Shown: positions 1-8,882, numbered from the stretch's first letter. The stretch: 64,000 nucleotides of DNA from Nocardioides sambongensis (GCF_006494815.1 NZ_CP041091.1:2053501-2117500), one strand, 5' to 3'. Made by a program: numbers and translations. The notes: generated by a model from the sequence alone, not told the origin.

Positions 1-748
1 CGAGGTCCGTCACGACGGCGACCCGATCCCCTCCCTCCCCCACATCGAGATGACCGTGGCGATGCTGCGCGAGCGCGGGGTGGTCGTCGAAGGCGACGGC
101 AGCACCAGGTGGACGGTCGCCCCCGGGCCGATCGCGGCCCGGGACGAGTCCGTCGAGCCCGACCTCTCCAACGCCGCTCCGTTCCTCGCGCTGGCCGCCG
201 TCTCCGGCGGCTCGGTGATCGTCGAGGACTGGCCCGAGCAGACCACCCAGGCCGGCGACGCGCTGCGCGATCTGCTGTCCCGGATGGGCTGCACGGTGGA
301 GCGGGTCCCCGCGGGCCTGCGGGTGATCGGTCCCGACGGCGGCCACCGCGACCTGCGCGGGCTCGAGGTGGACCTGCACGACGTGGGCGAGCTGACACCG
401 GCGATCGCCGCGCTCTGCGCGCTCGCCTCGACCCCGTCGCTGCTCACCGGGATCGGCCACATCCGCGCGCACGAGACCGACCGTCTCGCCGCCCTCGCAC
501 ACGAGCTGAACGCACTGGGCGCGGCGGTCGAGGAGCTCCCCGACGGCCTCCGGATCCGTCCCGCCACGCTGCACGGCGGGGTCTTCGGCACCTACGCCGA
601 CCACCGGATGGCCCATGCCGGCGTGATCGTCGGTGCCGCGGTGCCCGAGGTGCGGGTGGAGAACATCGCCACCACGTCGAAGACCTTCACCGACTTCGCC
701 GGCTTCTGGGGCGGGCTGTTCGGGGACCACACCGGGCGCCGGGACTGA
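1..748 (+). CDS. aroA: 3-phosphoshikimate 1-carboxyvinyltransferase (EPSP synthase), 3' part
   Basis: This is the C-terminal part of EPSP synthase, which joins shikimate-3-phosphate and phosphoenolpyruvate in the cytoplasmic shikimate pathway. The gene enters from the left edge; the first complete codon is at position 2 and the stop is at 746-748. Visible family signatures are HETDRLAALAHELNALGA (from about 469, the conserved [K/H]ETDR loop), YADHRMAHAG (from about 595, matching the DHRMAM active-site motif) and TSKTFTDFAGF near the end. About 248 residues are present of a usual 430-450. rsgA starts 13 bp downstream, so the two are probably cotranscribed. Family assignment is firm. Confidence 0.96.
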   Translation, partial: EVRHDGDPIPSLPHIEMTVAMLRERGVVVEGDGSTRWTVAPGPIAARDESVEPDLSNAAPFLALAAVSGGSVIVEDWPEQTTQAGDALRDLLSRMGCTVERVPAGLRVIGPDGGHRDLRGLEVDLHDVGELTPAIAALCALASTPSLLTGIGHIRAHETDRLAALAHELNALGAAVEELPDGLRIRPATLHGGVFGTYADHRMAHAGVIVGAAVPEVRVENIATTSKTFTDFAGFWGGLFGDHTGRRD

Positions 749-761
749 GACGGCAACCGGG

Positions 762-1763
762 ATGGGGCGCTACACCGAGCACGACGTCGAGCACTACGAG
801 CGACCCCGCCGGCGCACCCGCCCCCGGACCAAGGACCGACCGAGCCACGACGATGCGGTCGACGGCCTCGTGGTGACCGTGGACCGCGGCCGGTTCACCC
901 TGCTGGTCGGCGACACGGTGGTGACGGCCATGAAGGCCCGGCCGCTGGGCCGCAAGGGGGTCGTGGTCGGCGACCGGGTGCGGGTGGTCGGCGACGTCTC
1001 CGGCGCCGAGGGCGCCCTGGCCCGGATCGTGGAGGTGCGCGAGCGCACCGGGCTGCTGCGCCGGACCGCCGACGACGACGACCCGGTGGAGCGGGTGATC
1101 GTGGCCAACGCGACCCAGCTGGTGGTGGTGACCGCACTCGCCGACCCAGAGCCGCGACCACGCCTGATCGACCGCGCCCTGGTCGCTGCGTACGACGCCG
1201 GGCTGAAGCCGCTGCTCTGCCTGACCAAGGCCGACCTGACCCCGCCCGACGAGCTGCTCTCCACCTACCGGTCGCTCGGCGTGCCGTGGGTGGTCACGCA
1301 CCGTGACGACGACGGAGCGGTCGTCGGCGTCGAGGAGCTGCGGGACCGGCTGCGCGGGCAGGCCAGCGTGCTGATCGGCCACAGCGGGGTGGGCAAGTCG
1401 ACGCTGGTCAACGCGCTGGTGCCCGACGCGGCGCGGGAGACCGGCCACGTCAACGCGGTCACCGGCCGCGGCCGGCACACCTCGACCTCGGCGATGATGC
1501 TGGCGCTGCCGGGCGGCGACGGCTGGATCATCGACACGCCGGGGATCCGGTCCTTCGGTCTCGCGCACGTGCAGCCCGAGCACCTGATCGAGGCGTTCCC
1601 CGACCTGGACGAGATGACCGAGGAGTGCCCGCGCGGCTGCACCCACGCCGAGGACGAGCCCGAGTGCGGGCTGGACACCGCGCTCGCCGAGGGCGAGGCG
1701 GACCCGGACCGGGTGTCCTCGTTCCGTCGGCTGCTGGCCGCCCGCTCGGTGACCGACTACTGA
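762..1763 (+). CDS. rsgA: Ribosome small subunit-dependent GTPase RsgA
   Basis: Circularly permuted GTPase that acts in late 30S subunit maturation. The G motifs occur in the permuted order typical of the family: G4 TKAD near residue 154, then the P-loop GHSGVGKST at about 206, then G3 DTPG near 256. N-terminal to them is an OB-fold-like region. The C-terminal zinc-binding segment CPRGCTHAEDEPEC is present. Length is 333 residues, normal for actinobacteria. The ATG at 762 is chosen because upstream in-frame codons lie inside aroA and encode unrelated sequence. It follows aroA by 13 bp, a pairing common in actinobacteria. Confidence 0.95.
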   Translation: MGRYTEHDVEHYERPRRRTRPRTKDRPSHDDAVDGLVVTVDRGRFTLLVGDTVVTAMKARPLGRKGVVVGDRVRVVGDVSGAEGALARIVEVRERTGLLRRTADDDDPVERVIVANATQLVVVTALADPEPRPRLIDRALVAAYDAGLKPLLCLTKADLTPPDELLSTYRSLGVPWVVTHRDDDGAVVGVEELRDRLRGQASVLIGHSGVGKSTLVNALVPDAARETGHVNAVTGRGRHTSTSAMMLALPGGDGWIIDTPGIRSFGLAHVQPEHLIEAFPDLDEMTEECPRGCTHAEDEPECGLDTALAEGEADPDRVSSFRRLLAARSVTDY

Positions 1764-1816
1764 TCACGCCGGCCCCGGCCGCGCATCCGACCGACCACCC
1801 GGCCGGGCCGGGATCA
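1761..1816. terminator. Imperfect hairpin between convergent rsgA and DUF2231 gene
   Basis: CCGGCCC at 1769-1775 pairs with GGGCCGG at 1805-1811, and TGATC at 1761-1765 pairs with GATCA at 1812-1816 across a 3-nt bulge. The loop is long (29 nt) and there is no T-tract. The outer arms contain the stop codons of both convergent genes. It is a possible shared terminator, but the structure is weak. Confidence 0.3.
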
Positions 1817-2275
1817 GCCGGAGAAGCCCTCGCCCCACACGGCACGGGCGCCGGAGTCGCCGGTCATCACGACGAGCACCAGCACCGCCACCGCGTCGAC
1901 CAGCAGCAGCAGGCCGAGCAGCCACCGGGCCCAGGCGACCCGGGGGTGCAGCACGCCGTTGAGCAGCGCGCTCACGCCGAATCCGAGGGTGACCCAGAGC
2001 AGCAGGCCGCCGAGCTGCTCGTGGTCGTCGATCTTGGCGGTGACCGGCGAGTCGGCGGCGTTGAAGAAGTCGTTGGCCTCGCGGAAGCTGTCCCCGGAGA
2101 AGTAGGCGAGCAGCACGGACGCCACCGCGAGCAGCGCGCCGACCACCATCGGCCACCGCAGCCGGTCGCGCCAGCGCGGCACCAGGTAGGCCAGGGCGAG
2201 CAGCGCGGCGAGCGGGGCGAGCACCACGGCGCCGTGCACGGCGAGCGGATGCAGCGGGAGGCCGTTGATCTCCAT
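1814..2275 (-). CDS. DUF2231-family four-helix membrane protein
   Basis: A 153-residue integral membrane protein of the DUF2231 family, function unknown. It begins MEINGLPLHPLAVHGAVVLA, carrying the family's characteristic HP-L-H near the N terminus on the edge of the first membrane segment. Four hydrophobic segments are visible at about 13-31, 42-60, 88-108 and 117-137. The linker after helix 2 is acidic (SGDSFREANDFFNAAD). It is monocistronic and convergent with rsgA. The ATG at 2275 gives the full family length. Some relatives are proposed to be redox- or heme-associated, but nothing here shows that. Confidence 0.82.
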   Translation of the reverse strand: MEINGLPLHPLAVHGAVVLAPLAALLALAYLVPRWRDRLRWPMVVGALLAVASVLLAYFSGDSFREANDFFNAADSPVTAKIDDHEQLGGLLLWVTLGFGVSALLNGVLHPRVAWARWLLGLLLLVDAVAVLVLVVMTGDSGARAVWGEGFSG

Positions 2276-2345
2276 GGGTTGAAGATTGCATCACCCGGAT
2301 GAGAAGTCCATGAGAGGCCTCCACCCCCGGGGCGCGATCGGCCAC

Positions 2346-2351
2346 TAGGGT
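2346..2351 (+). promoter_or_regulatory. -10 box of hisN, leaderless (TAGGGT)
   Basis: TAGGGT fits the actinobacterial TANNNT -10 element and ends 7 nt before the GTG at 2359. That spacing places the transcription start on or next to the GTG and favours 2359 over the in-frame GTG at 2350, which overlaps the box. Confidence 0.65.
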
Positions 2352-2358
2352 GAGCCGT

Positions 2359-3261
2359 GTGGCTGATCCCGACTACACCGACGATCTACGGCTCGCGCAC
2401 CTGCTCGCCGACGACGCGGACTCGTTGACCCAGTCGAGGTTCCGGGCGCTGGACCTGCACGTGATGAGCAAGCCCGACCTCACCCCGGTCACCGACGCCG
2501 ACAAGAGCGTCGAGGAGTCGATCCGTCGTACCTTGTCGCGGGCGCGGAGCCGGGACGCGGTGACCGGCGAGGAGCAGGGCACCACCGGTCACTCCCAGCG
2601 CCGGTGGATCGTGGACCCGATCGACGGCACCAAGAACTTCGTCCGGGGCGTCCCCGTCTGGGCGACACTGATCGCCCTGGCCGTCGAGGAGGAGGTCGTG
2701 CTCGGCGTGGTCTCCGCGCCGCAGCTGCAGCGGCGCTGGTGGGCGGTCAAGGGCGGCGGGGCGCACACCGGGAAGTCGCTGATGAAGGCCACCCGCTGCC
2801 AGGTCTCCGACATCCGACGACTCGAGGACGCCTCGCTCTCCTACTCCTCGCTGTCGGGGTGGGAGGACCGCGGGCTCGGCGACGACTTCCTGGCCCTGAT
2901 GCGCAGCTGCTGGCGCACCCGCGCCTACGGCGACTTCTGGTCCTACATGCTGCTCGCCGAGGGCGCGGTCGACCTGGCCGCCGAGCCCGAGCTCGAGGTC
3001 TACGACATGGCGGCCCTGGACATCATCGTCCGCGAGGCGGGGGGACGGTTCACCTCGCTCGACGGCGCCGACGGCCCGTGGGGCGGCAACGCGATCGCCT
3101 CCAACGGGCACCTGCACGACGCGGCGCTCTCCTTCCTCGGCAGCGTGCTCGACGACCCGGACGCCCCCGCGGACCCCGACGACCCGCGGACGCTGCCCGG
3201 CTCGGTCTCCGACCTGCGCGCCCGTCGGCAGCGGATGCTCGACCGCGAGCCTCCCGACTGA
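2359..3261 (+). CDS. hisN: Histidinol-phosphatase, inositol-monophosphatase type
   Basis: Dephosphorylates L-histidinol phosphate in histidine biosynthesis; a Mg2+-dependent, Li+-sensitive FIG-superfamily phosphatase. Metal-binding motifs are clear: GEEQG (residues about 71-75), DPIDGTKNF at 86-94 and the C-terminal YDMAALD near 215-221. Length is 300 residues from the GTG at 2359, with an acidic proline-rich tail beyond the core. It is not in a his operon here. Actinobacterial HisN and inositol monophosphatases share the fold; the FVRGVPVWATLIAL segment and the genomic context fit HisN better. The start is set by the leaderless -10 box at 2346. Confidence 0.88.
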   Translation: MADPDYTDDLRLAHLLADDADSLTQSRFRALDLHVMSKPDLTPVTDADKSVEESIRRTLSRARSRDAVTGEEQGTTGHSQRRWIVDPIDGTKNFVRGVPVWATLIALAVEEEVVLGVVSAPQLQRRWWAVKGGGAHTGKSLMKATRCQVSDIRRLEDASLSYSSLSGWEDRGLGDDFLALMRSCWRTRAYGDFWSYMLLAEGAVDLAAEPELEVYDMAALDIIVREAGGRFTSLDGADGPWGGNAIASNGHLHDAALSFLGSVLDDPDAPADPDDPRTLPGSVSDLRARRQRMLDREPPD

Positions 3262-3262
3262 G

Positions 3263-3268
3263 TAACCT
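3263..3268 (+). promoter_or_regulatory. -10 box of CBS gene, leaderless (TAACCT)
   Basis: TAACCT begins one base after the hisN stop codon and ends exactly 7 nt before the ATG at 3276, the spacing expected for a leaderless transcript. No Shine-Dalgarno sequence is present. Confidence 0.55.
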
Positions 3269-3275
3269 GCATCAC

Positions 3276-3707
3276 ATGCACATCGCTGACGTCCTCAAGG
3301 CCAAGGCCATCCGCCACGTGGTGACCATCCGCCCCGAGGCCGGGGTGCGTGAGCTGATCGCCACCCTCGCCGAGCACAACATCGGCGCGCTCGTGGTCAG
3401 CGGCGACGGCACCGCGATGGACGGCATCGTGAGTGAGCGCGACGTCGTCCGCCACCTGCACCACGACGGCACCGTGATCAACAACCACGTGGGCGCGATC
3501 ATGACGCCGGTCGTGCAGACCTGCTCCCCCGCCGACGAGCTGGACGCCGTGATGCAGGTGATGACCGAGGGACGCTTCCGCCACATCCCGGTGGTCACCG
3601 ACGACGAGTTGGTCGGCATCGTCAGCATCGGCGACCTGGTCAAGCACAAGATCGACCAGCTGCAGTTCGAGCGTGACCAGCTCGACAGCTACGTGCACCG
3701 GACCTGA
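3276..3707 (+). CDS. Tandem CBS-domain protein
   Basis: A 143-residue stand-alone pair of CBS domains (about residues 8-62 and 74-128), a module that binds adenosyl ligands such as AMP, ATP or SAM and normally regulates a partner. The first domain carries GIVSERDVVRHL and the second GIVSIGDLVKHKI, the usual end-of-repeat signature. There is no catalytic domain. The family is often stress- or hypoxia-linked in actinobacteria (as with Hrp1 of Mycobacterium tuberculosis), but the partner here is unknown. The ATG at 3276 is supported by a leaderless promoter 7 nt upstream. Confidence 0.88.
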   Translation: MHIADVLKAKAIRHVVTIRPEAGVRELIATLAEHNIGALVVSGDGTAMDGIVSERDVVRHLHHDGTVINNHVGAIMTPVVQTCSPADELDAVMQVMTEGRFRHIPVVTDDELVGIVSIGDLVKHKIDQLQFERDQLDSYVHRT

Positions 3708-3739
3708 CGGGCCCGCCCGTGCCGACCGCCCACGGGTCG

Positions 3740-3745
3740 TAGGCT
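3740..3745 (+). promoter_or_regulatory. -10 box of FKBP gene, leaderless (TAGGCT)
   Basis: TAGGCT ends 7 nt before the ATG at 3753, and no ribosome binding site lies between. This matches the leaderless pattern seen elsewhere in the window. Confidence 0.65.
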
Positions 3746-3752
3746 GACCGGC

Positions 3753-4121
3753 ATGGAGAAGCCAGAGATCGACTTCGTCGACCCCACCCCGCCCACCGAT
3801 CTGGTCATCACCGACGTCACCATCGGCGACGGCGAGGAGGCCAAGGCGGGCCAGCGGGTCAGCGTCCACTACGTCGGCGTCGCGCACAGCACCGGTGAGG
3901 AGTTCGACGCCTCCTACAACCGCGGAGCGCCGCTGCAGTTCCAGCTCGGCGTCGGCCAGGTCATCTCCGGGTGGGACACCGGCGTGCAGGGGATGAAGGT
4001 CGGAGGTCGTCGCCAGCTGATCATCCCGCCCCACCTCGGCTACGGCGACCGCGGCGCCGGCGGTGTGATCAAGGGCGGCGAGACGTTGATCTTCGTCGTC
4101 GACCTGCTCGCCGTCGGCTGA
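3753..4121 (+). CDS. FKBP-type peptidyl-prolyl cis-trans isomerase
   Basis: Cytoplasmic FKBP domain of 122 residues catalysing prolyl isomerisation during protein folding. Diagnostic segments are VSVHYVGVAHSTGEEFDASY (near residues 30-49), the LGVGQVISGWDTGVQGMKVGG core with the invariant tryptophan at the pocket base, and IPPHLGYGDRGAGGVI near the C terminus. No signal peptide or lipobox is visible, so it acts inside the cell. The start at 3753 is set by the leaderless promoter. It converges with the S4 gene across 12 bp. Confidence 0.95.
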   Translation: MEKPEIDFVDPTPPTDLVITDVTIGDGEEAKAGQRVSVHYVGVAHSTGEEFDASYNRGAPLQFQLGVGQVISGWDTGVQGMKVGGRRQLIIPPHLGYGDRGAGGVIKGGETLIFVVDLLAVG

Positions 4122-4133
4122 GGCCGACAGCCC

Positions 4134-4379
4134 TCACCAGGGCAGGTCGTCCGGTACGTCGCCCTCGGCGACCCGGGCGGCCTGCCCGGCCAGCTCCACC
4201 ACGTCTCCCGCCCGCAGCTGCCGACCGCGCCGGGTCTCCACCTCGCCGTTCACCCGGACCAGCCCGTCGGCGATCAGCGGCTTGGCCTCGGCGCCGGACT
4301 CCACCAGGTTGGCGAGCTTGAGGAACTGCCCCAGCCGGATCGACTCGTCGCGGATGCCTACGTCGAAGGGGGCTGCCAT
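4134..4379 (-). CDS. Small S4-domain RNA-binding protein
   Basis: An 81-residue protein made almost wholly of one S4 RNA-binding fold, like Escherichia coli YbcJ. The core reads IRLGQFLKLANLVESGAEAK, followed by ADGLVRVNGEVETRRGRQL, the typical S4 loop VxVNGxxxxRRGxxL. It probably binds structured RNA (ribosomal or tRNA), target unknown. It is transcribed alone from a leaderless promoter (box at 4386-4391). Its tail ends DVPDDLPW. Confidence 0.88.
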   Translation of the reverse strand: MAAPFDVGIRDESIRLGQFLKLANLVESGAEAKPLIADGLVRVNGEVETRRGRQLRAGDVVELAGQAARVAEGDVPDDLPW

Positions 4380-4385
4380 CCGCCC

Positions 4386-4391
4386 AGCCTA
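4386..4391 (-). promoter_or_regulatory. -10 box of S4-domain gene, leaderless
   Basis: Read on the minus strand the box is TAGGCT, 6 nt upstream of the ATG (4377-4379). It has the same arrangement as the FKBP promoter on the other strand. Confidence 0.55.
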
Positions 4392-4412
4392 GGGCGTGGC
4401 CGCGGGGCGGCG

Positions 4413-5672
4413 TCAGCCCACGGCCAGCGCGACCGTGTGGATCAGCACGCCGACCAGGCCACCGACGATGGTGCCGTTGATCCGGATGAACTGCAGGTCC
4501 CGGCCCACGTGCAGCTCGATGCGTCGCGCCGCCTCCTTGCCGTCCCACTGCTCGATGGTGTGGGTGATCACCGCGGTCAGCTCGGCGCCGTAGCGGTCGA
4601 CGGCGAAGACGGCGAAGTCCGCGGCCGCCCGGTCCAGCCGCTCGCGCAGGGCGGCGTCGGCACGCAGCCGATCGGCACCGGCCCGGACCTCGACGAGCGC
4701 CCGGCGTCGTACCGCTCCGTCGGGGTCGGCCAGCGACCCGCGCAGGGCGCGCCGGAGCGCGTCCCAGAGGGAGATGGCGGTCGCGATCACCGCCGGGTGG
4801 TCCAGCACCCGCTCCTTGAGCCGCTCGGCCCGCTCCTGGGTCTCGGGGTCCTGCTGCAGGTCGCGCGCGAGGTTCGCCAGCAGCGAGTCCAGGGCCCGGC
4901 GCGCCCGGTGGTCCGGGTTGGTGCGGATCTCCCCGACCCAGCGGACCATCTCCAGGTGGAGCCGGGTGATCACCACCTCGTTCAGCCGCTCCGGCGCCCA
5001 CCACGGGGCGCGCTCCCCGAGCACCTCGTGCACGGTGTCGGGGTTGGCCACCAGCCAGGCCAGCATCTCGTCGAGCGCGAGGTCGACCACGCCGTGGTGG
5101 AGGTCGTCGGCGAGCGCCTCGCCCAGCAGACCGCCGAGCAGCGGCGCGATCGGCTCCTCGCGGAACCGCGGCACCAGCGCCTCGGTCACCAGCGCCTCGA
5201 TGTGCTCGTCGCGGACCTTGCCCAACCCGATCCCGATCAGCTCGGCCGCCTCCTCGACCACCCGCTCGGCGTTGGCCGGCTCCGCGAGCCAGTCGCCCAC
5301 ACGTCCGGCGATCCCGACGCCGAGCACCCGCTCCCGAATGATCTCCTCGCGCAAGAAGTTCTCCCCGACGAACTGCTCCAGGCTCTTGCCGAGCTCGTTC
5401 TTCCGCTTCGGCACCAGCGCCGTGTGCGGGATCGGGAGGCCCAGCGGGTGCTTGAAGAGGGCGGTGACCGCGAACCAGTCGGCGATCGCGCCCACCATCG
5501 AGGCCTCCGCCCCGGCGTTGACGAAGCCCCAGAACCCCTCGCCGTCGAGGGTCAGCACGTAGACCGCGGCGGCGAAGAGCAGGAGCCCTACCGCCACCGT
5601 GCGCATCCGGCGCAGCGCGCGCCTCCGTTCGGCGTCGGCCGTCACGTCGGTCTCCAGCAGGGGTCCGCTCAC
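4413..5672 (-). CDS. DUF445-family membrane protein
   Basis: A 419-residue protein of the DUF445 family (YheB/YtfL-like), function unknown. Two N-terminal hydrophobic stretches lie at about residues 25-42 and 50-68, the second leading into the family's conserved GAIADWFAVTALFKHPLGLP. A long helical charged middle domain (about 85-390) follows, and a final hydrophobic helix (GTIVGGLVGVLIHTVALAVG) ends the protein. It starts with GTG at 5672; a degenerate -10 (CAGGAT) lies 6 nt upstream. It is monocistronic and divergent from the metalloprotease gene. Confidence 0.85.
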   Translation of the reverse strand: MSGPLLETDVTADAERRRALRRMRTVAVGLLLFAAAVYVLTLDGEGFWGFVNAGAEASMVGAIADWFAVTALFKHPLGLPIPHTALVPKRKNELGKSLEQFVGENFLREEIIRERVLGVGIAGRVGDWLAEPANAERVVEEAAELIGIGLGKVRDEHIEALVTEALVPRFREEPIAPLLGGLLGEALADDLHHGVVDLALDEMLAWLVANPDTVHEVLGERAPWWAPERLNEVVITRLHLEMVRWVGEIRTNPDHRARRALDSLLANLARDLQQDPETQERAERLKERVLDHPAVIATAISLWDALRRALRGSLADPDGAVRRRALVEVRAGADRLRADAALRERLDRAAADFAVFAVDRYGAELTAVITHTIEQWDGKEAARRIELHVGRDLQFIRINGTIVGGLVGVLIHTVALAVG

Positions 5673-5838
5673 TCCGCCATCCTGCCCGACGTGTCGCGAC
5701 GCGGCGCCCCACGCGCGGGTGGTCGGCGGACCCGACCAGGACGAAAGGCCCGACCTGTCGGCGTTGCGGTCCCACCACCGGGCCCCGCGGGCTGCTGTAC
5801 TCGGTCACGGTCATCTTCCCCGGACCCTGGAGACTCGC

Positions 5839-7337
5839 ATGCCCTGCTGGCTGGCGCGCGTCCTCGCCTGCCTGTGCGCTGCGACGGTCGCTCTGACGCT
5901 CGGTCCCCCGGCGCACGGCGCGGACCGGACGCCCGGGGCCGACGGCTCCGCCGCTGCGGGCGGGTCGACGGCACGACCCACGTTGCGCCTCGACCGCGAC
6001 TACACGCTCGAGCTGCGCGACCTGTTCATGGACCAGCCGCACCTCGGCCTCTTCGACCGGGTCCGGGCGCGCACCCTCCTGGCCCGACCGACGGCCGGCG
6101 CCCAGGATCCCGCGGGCGACGGCTACCGGCGCTCCTCGATGCGGCGCTGCGGCCCCGAGGTGTGCGTGCACGCACCGCGCCACGGGGCCGACGCGCCGCC
6201 CAGCACCGGGTGGCTGCGCCGCACCCTGCGCGTGATGAACCGGGTCTGGCGCCACGAGGTCGACACCCTGGGCTTCCGGGCGCCGCCGAGCGACGGCCGG
6301 CGCGGCGGCGACGACAGGTTCGACGTCTATCTCGCCGACGTCGGCGACCGCGGTCTGTTCGGCTACTGCACCCCCGAGCGCCTGGTCCGCGGCGAGCGCC
6401 GCTCCGCCTCGGGCTACTGCGTCCTCGACAACGACTTCGCCCGCCGGCAGTACGACGCCCCGCCGCGCCGCTCGCTGCAGGTCACCGCGGCCCACGAGTT
6501 CTTCCACGCCATCCAGTTCGGCTACGACTTCCGCGAGGACCCGTGGCTCCTGGAGAGCACGGCCGTCTGGGTCGAGGAGACCTTCGCGGACGCCGCCAAC
6601 GACAGCCGGCGCTACCTGCGCTACGGCAGCGTGCGCCGGCCCGCCGTCTCCCTGGACACGTTCTCCAACTCCGGCTACGCGCAGTACGGGAACTGGCCGT
6701 TCTGGGAGTTCCTCGGCCAGCGCTACGGGCGCGACGTCGTCCGTCGCGTCTGGGCCAGGGCCGACGCCACCGCGGGTGCCCCCGGTCAGACCTCGATCGG
6801 CGCCCTCCGCTCGGTGCTGACCCGTGCCGCCGGACCGGGCTCGCTGCGCGACGTGCTCACCGCCTACGCGGTGGCCAACCTCGACCCCGGACGCAGCTAT
6901 CCCGAGGGACGGCACTGGCCGTCCGCGGCGATCGCCCGGCACGTGGTGCTGGAGCGGGCCGGAGCGGAGCAGCGACGACACCTCACCGTCGACCACCTCG
7001 CCGCTCGGCACCTGGCGGTGCGCCCGCGGACGGACGGGGTGCCGCGCGGCGCCCGCGCCCGGCGCCTGCGCCTGGACCTCACCCTCCCCCGCAGGGCCGC
7101 GGTCGCGATCACCGTGAACCGCGACGACGGGACCCGCAGCCGCCGCGTGGTCACCGACCGGACCGCGCGCCTGGTCGTGCCCTTCGATGCGCGCACGGTC
7201 TCCTCGGTGGTGATCACCGCAGTGAACGCCTCGGCCCGCTACGACTGCTTCCAGGTCACCACCTGGGCCTGCAACGGCAAGCCGCTGGACGACCGGGCCC
7301 GGTTCGCGGTCAGGATGCGAGCCCAGCGCGGGGCTAG
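5839..7337 (+). CDS. Secreted zinc metalloprotease-like protein (MXAN_6640-type), apparent 3' frameshift
   Basis: Exported protein of about 499 residues. A Sec signal peptide is clear (MPCWLARVLACLCAATVALT, then LGPPAHGA), followed by a low-complexity linker. The zinc motif HEFFHAIQFGYDF starts at residue 219 (HExxH), with EETFADAAND about 30 residues on as a candidate third-ligand region. The sequence resembles the MXAN_6640 family of putative gluzincin-like proteases. The open frame as given runs on to 7719, about 350 bp antisense into the MFS gene. If the G-run at 7330-7333 had one more G, the frame would end at the TAG at 7335-7337, leaving a normal 30-bp gap. I prefer that end. The ATG at 5839 follows a GGAG. 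Confidence 0.75.
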
Positions 7338-7367
7338 GGCGGGGCGCCGGTCCGTGCGGCGCGCCGG

Positions 7368-8819
7368 TCAGTGCGCAGCCGGCTGGGGCCGGGACACACG
7401 ACGCGGAACGAGCGCGGCCAGCGCGACTCCGGTGAAGGCCGCCACCGCACCCACCAGGAAGCAGATCCGGAACTGCGACTCGGCGGGCACCGGGAAGCCG
7501 CCGAGGTCGACCGTGGCAGCGGTGAGGATCGCGGCCATCACGGCGGCGGAGATGCTGGTGCCCACCGACCGCATCAGGCCGTTGATCCCGACCGCCGACC
7601 CGGACTCGGTGATCGGCACGGACTCCAGGATCAAGGTGGGCATGGCGGCGTACCCGATGCCCACCCCGGCGCTGGAGATGCAGGAGACGACCATCAGCTG
7701 CCAGGGCTCCGCGCTGTAGCCGACGGCCACCAGGTAACCGCCCCCGATCACCGCCCCGCCGATCATCAGGGTGATCCGGGCGCCGAGGGCGCGGATCAGC
7801 CGGCTGGCCACCGGGGCGAACGCCATCATGGTCAGTCCGGCGGGGGCCATCCACAGGCCGGCCTGGAGGAAGGTCTGACCCAGGCCGTAGCCGGTGGCGG
7901 TGGACAGCGAGAGCAGCTGGGGCACCACGATGGCCTGCGCCATCATCCCGAAGCCGAACGCGATCGCCGAGAGGTTGGTCAGCAGCACCGGTCGCCGCAC
8001 GGAGACCCGCAGGTCGCACAGCGGATCGTCGACCCGGAGCTCGAAGACCGCCCAGAGTGCGAGCAGCAGAACCCCGCCGCTGATGGTGGCCAGCGTGCCG
8101 ACCGAGGCCCAGCCCCAGTCGTTGCCCTTGGAGACGCCGACCAGGAACGCGACGAGTCCGACGGCGAGGCCGACCGCGCCGACCAGGTCGACCCGCCCAC
8201 CGTGCGCGTCCTCGACGTGCGGCACGACGACCAGCACCGCGATCACCATCGCCACGGCGAGGGCGGCGGTCGCCCAGAAGAGCACGTGCCAGTCGAAGTC
8301 CTGCACCACCCAGGCCGCACCGGGTAGCGCGATCGCGCCGCCCACGCCGAGGGTGGCGCTCATCGCGGCGATGGCGGTGGTGGTCAGGTGCGGTGGGGTG
8401 ACCTCCCGCAGCAGCGCGATCCCGACCGGGATGAAGCCCATCGCGCAGCCCTGCAGCACCCGGCCGGCGAGCATCGGGAGCAGGGCGTCGGAGAGGGCGC
8501 ACACCACCGAGCCCGCGGCGAGGACGACGAGGGTGCCGATCAGCACCCGCTGCTTGCCGAGCAGGTCGGCCAGCCGGCCGGCGATCGGCATCGCGACCGC
8601 TCCGCCGACCAGCGAGGCGGTGACCACCCAGGAGGCGTTGGGTGCGCTGGTGTGCAGCAGCAGCGGGAGCTCGCCCTGGATCGGGATCACCAGGGTCTGG
8701 GTGACCGCGGCGGTCAGGCCACCGAGGCAGAGCACCACCACGGTCAGCCACGCACGCGCGAACTCTTCCGGCGGCGGCTCGGCCGCCCGGGAGACATCGG
8801 GGCGGGGAGCGGTGGTCAC
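7368..8819 (-). CDS. MFS drug exporter (DHA2/EmrB-QacA type)
   Basis: A 483-residue major facilitator with about 14 predicted membrane helices, placing it in the drug:H+ antiporter-2 group. The loop 2-3 signature GRLADLLGKQRVLIGTLVV is present near residues 81-99, and motif C-like glycines and prolines occur in helix 5 (LGVGGAIALPGAAWVV). The N terminus (about 20 residues) is polar and cytoplasmic. It is divergent from a TetR gene with a perfect palindrome between them, so it is probably repressed by that TetR and induced by its own substrate. The substrate cannot be inferred. Confidence 0.88.
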   Translation of the reverse strand: MTTAPRPDVSRAAEPPPEEFARAWLTVVVLCLGGLTAAVTQTLVIPIQGELPLLLHTSAPNASWVVTASLVGGAVAMPIAGRLADLLGKQRVLIGTLVVLAAGSVVCALSDALLPMLAGRVLQGCAMGFIPVGIALLREVTPPHLTTTAIAAMSATLGVGGAIALPGAAWVVQDFDWHVLFWATAALAVAMVIAVLVVVPHVEDAHGGRVDLVGAVGLAVGLVAFLVGVSKGNDWGWASVGTLATISGGVLLLALWAVFELRVDDPLCDLRVSVRRPVLLTNLSAIAFGFGMMAQAIVVPQLLSLSTATGYGLGQTFLQAGLWMAPAGLTMMAFAPVASRLIRALGARITLMIGGAVIGGGYLVAVGYSAEPWQLMVVSCISSAGVGIGYAAMPTLILESVPITESGSAVGINGLMRSVGTSISAAVMAAILTAATVDLGGFPVPAESQFRICFLVGAVAAFTGVALAALVPRRVSRPQPAAH

Positions 8820-8827
8820 CCGCGGAA

Positions 8828-8860
8828 GTCAACGTCGTTGACGCCTCGGTGTCAACGACG
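8828..8860. promoter_or_regulatory. TetR operator between MFS and TetR genes
   Basis: A perfect 15-bp palindrome, GTCAACGTCGTTGAC (8828-8842), is followed by a half-site, GTCAACGACG (8851-8860), one helical turn downstream. The palindrome sits 8 bp upstream of the MFS start codon and the half-site runs into the TetR promoter. This is the usual layout for a TetR repressor that controls itself and its neighbour. Confidence 0.75.
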
Positions 8861-8882
8861 CGGTCCCGGTGTGCGGGTGCCG

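Noticed and set aside
7338..7719. C-terminal extension of the metalloprotease antisense to the MFS exporter
   Set aside because: The extension has no family similarity, and a one-base correction at 7330-7333 gives a stop at 7337.
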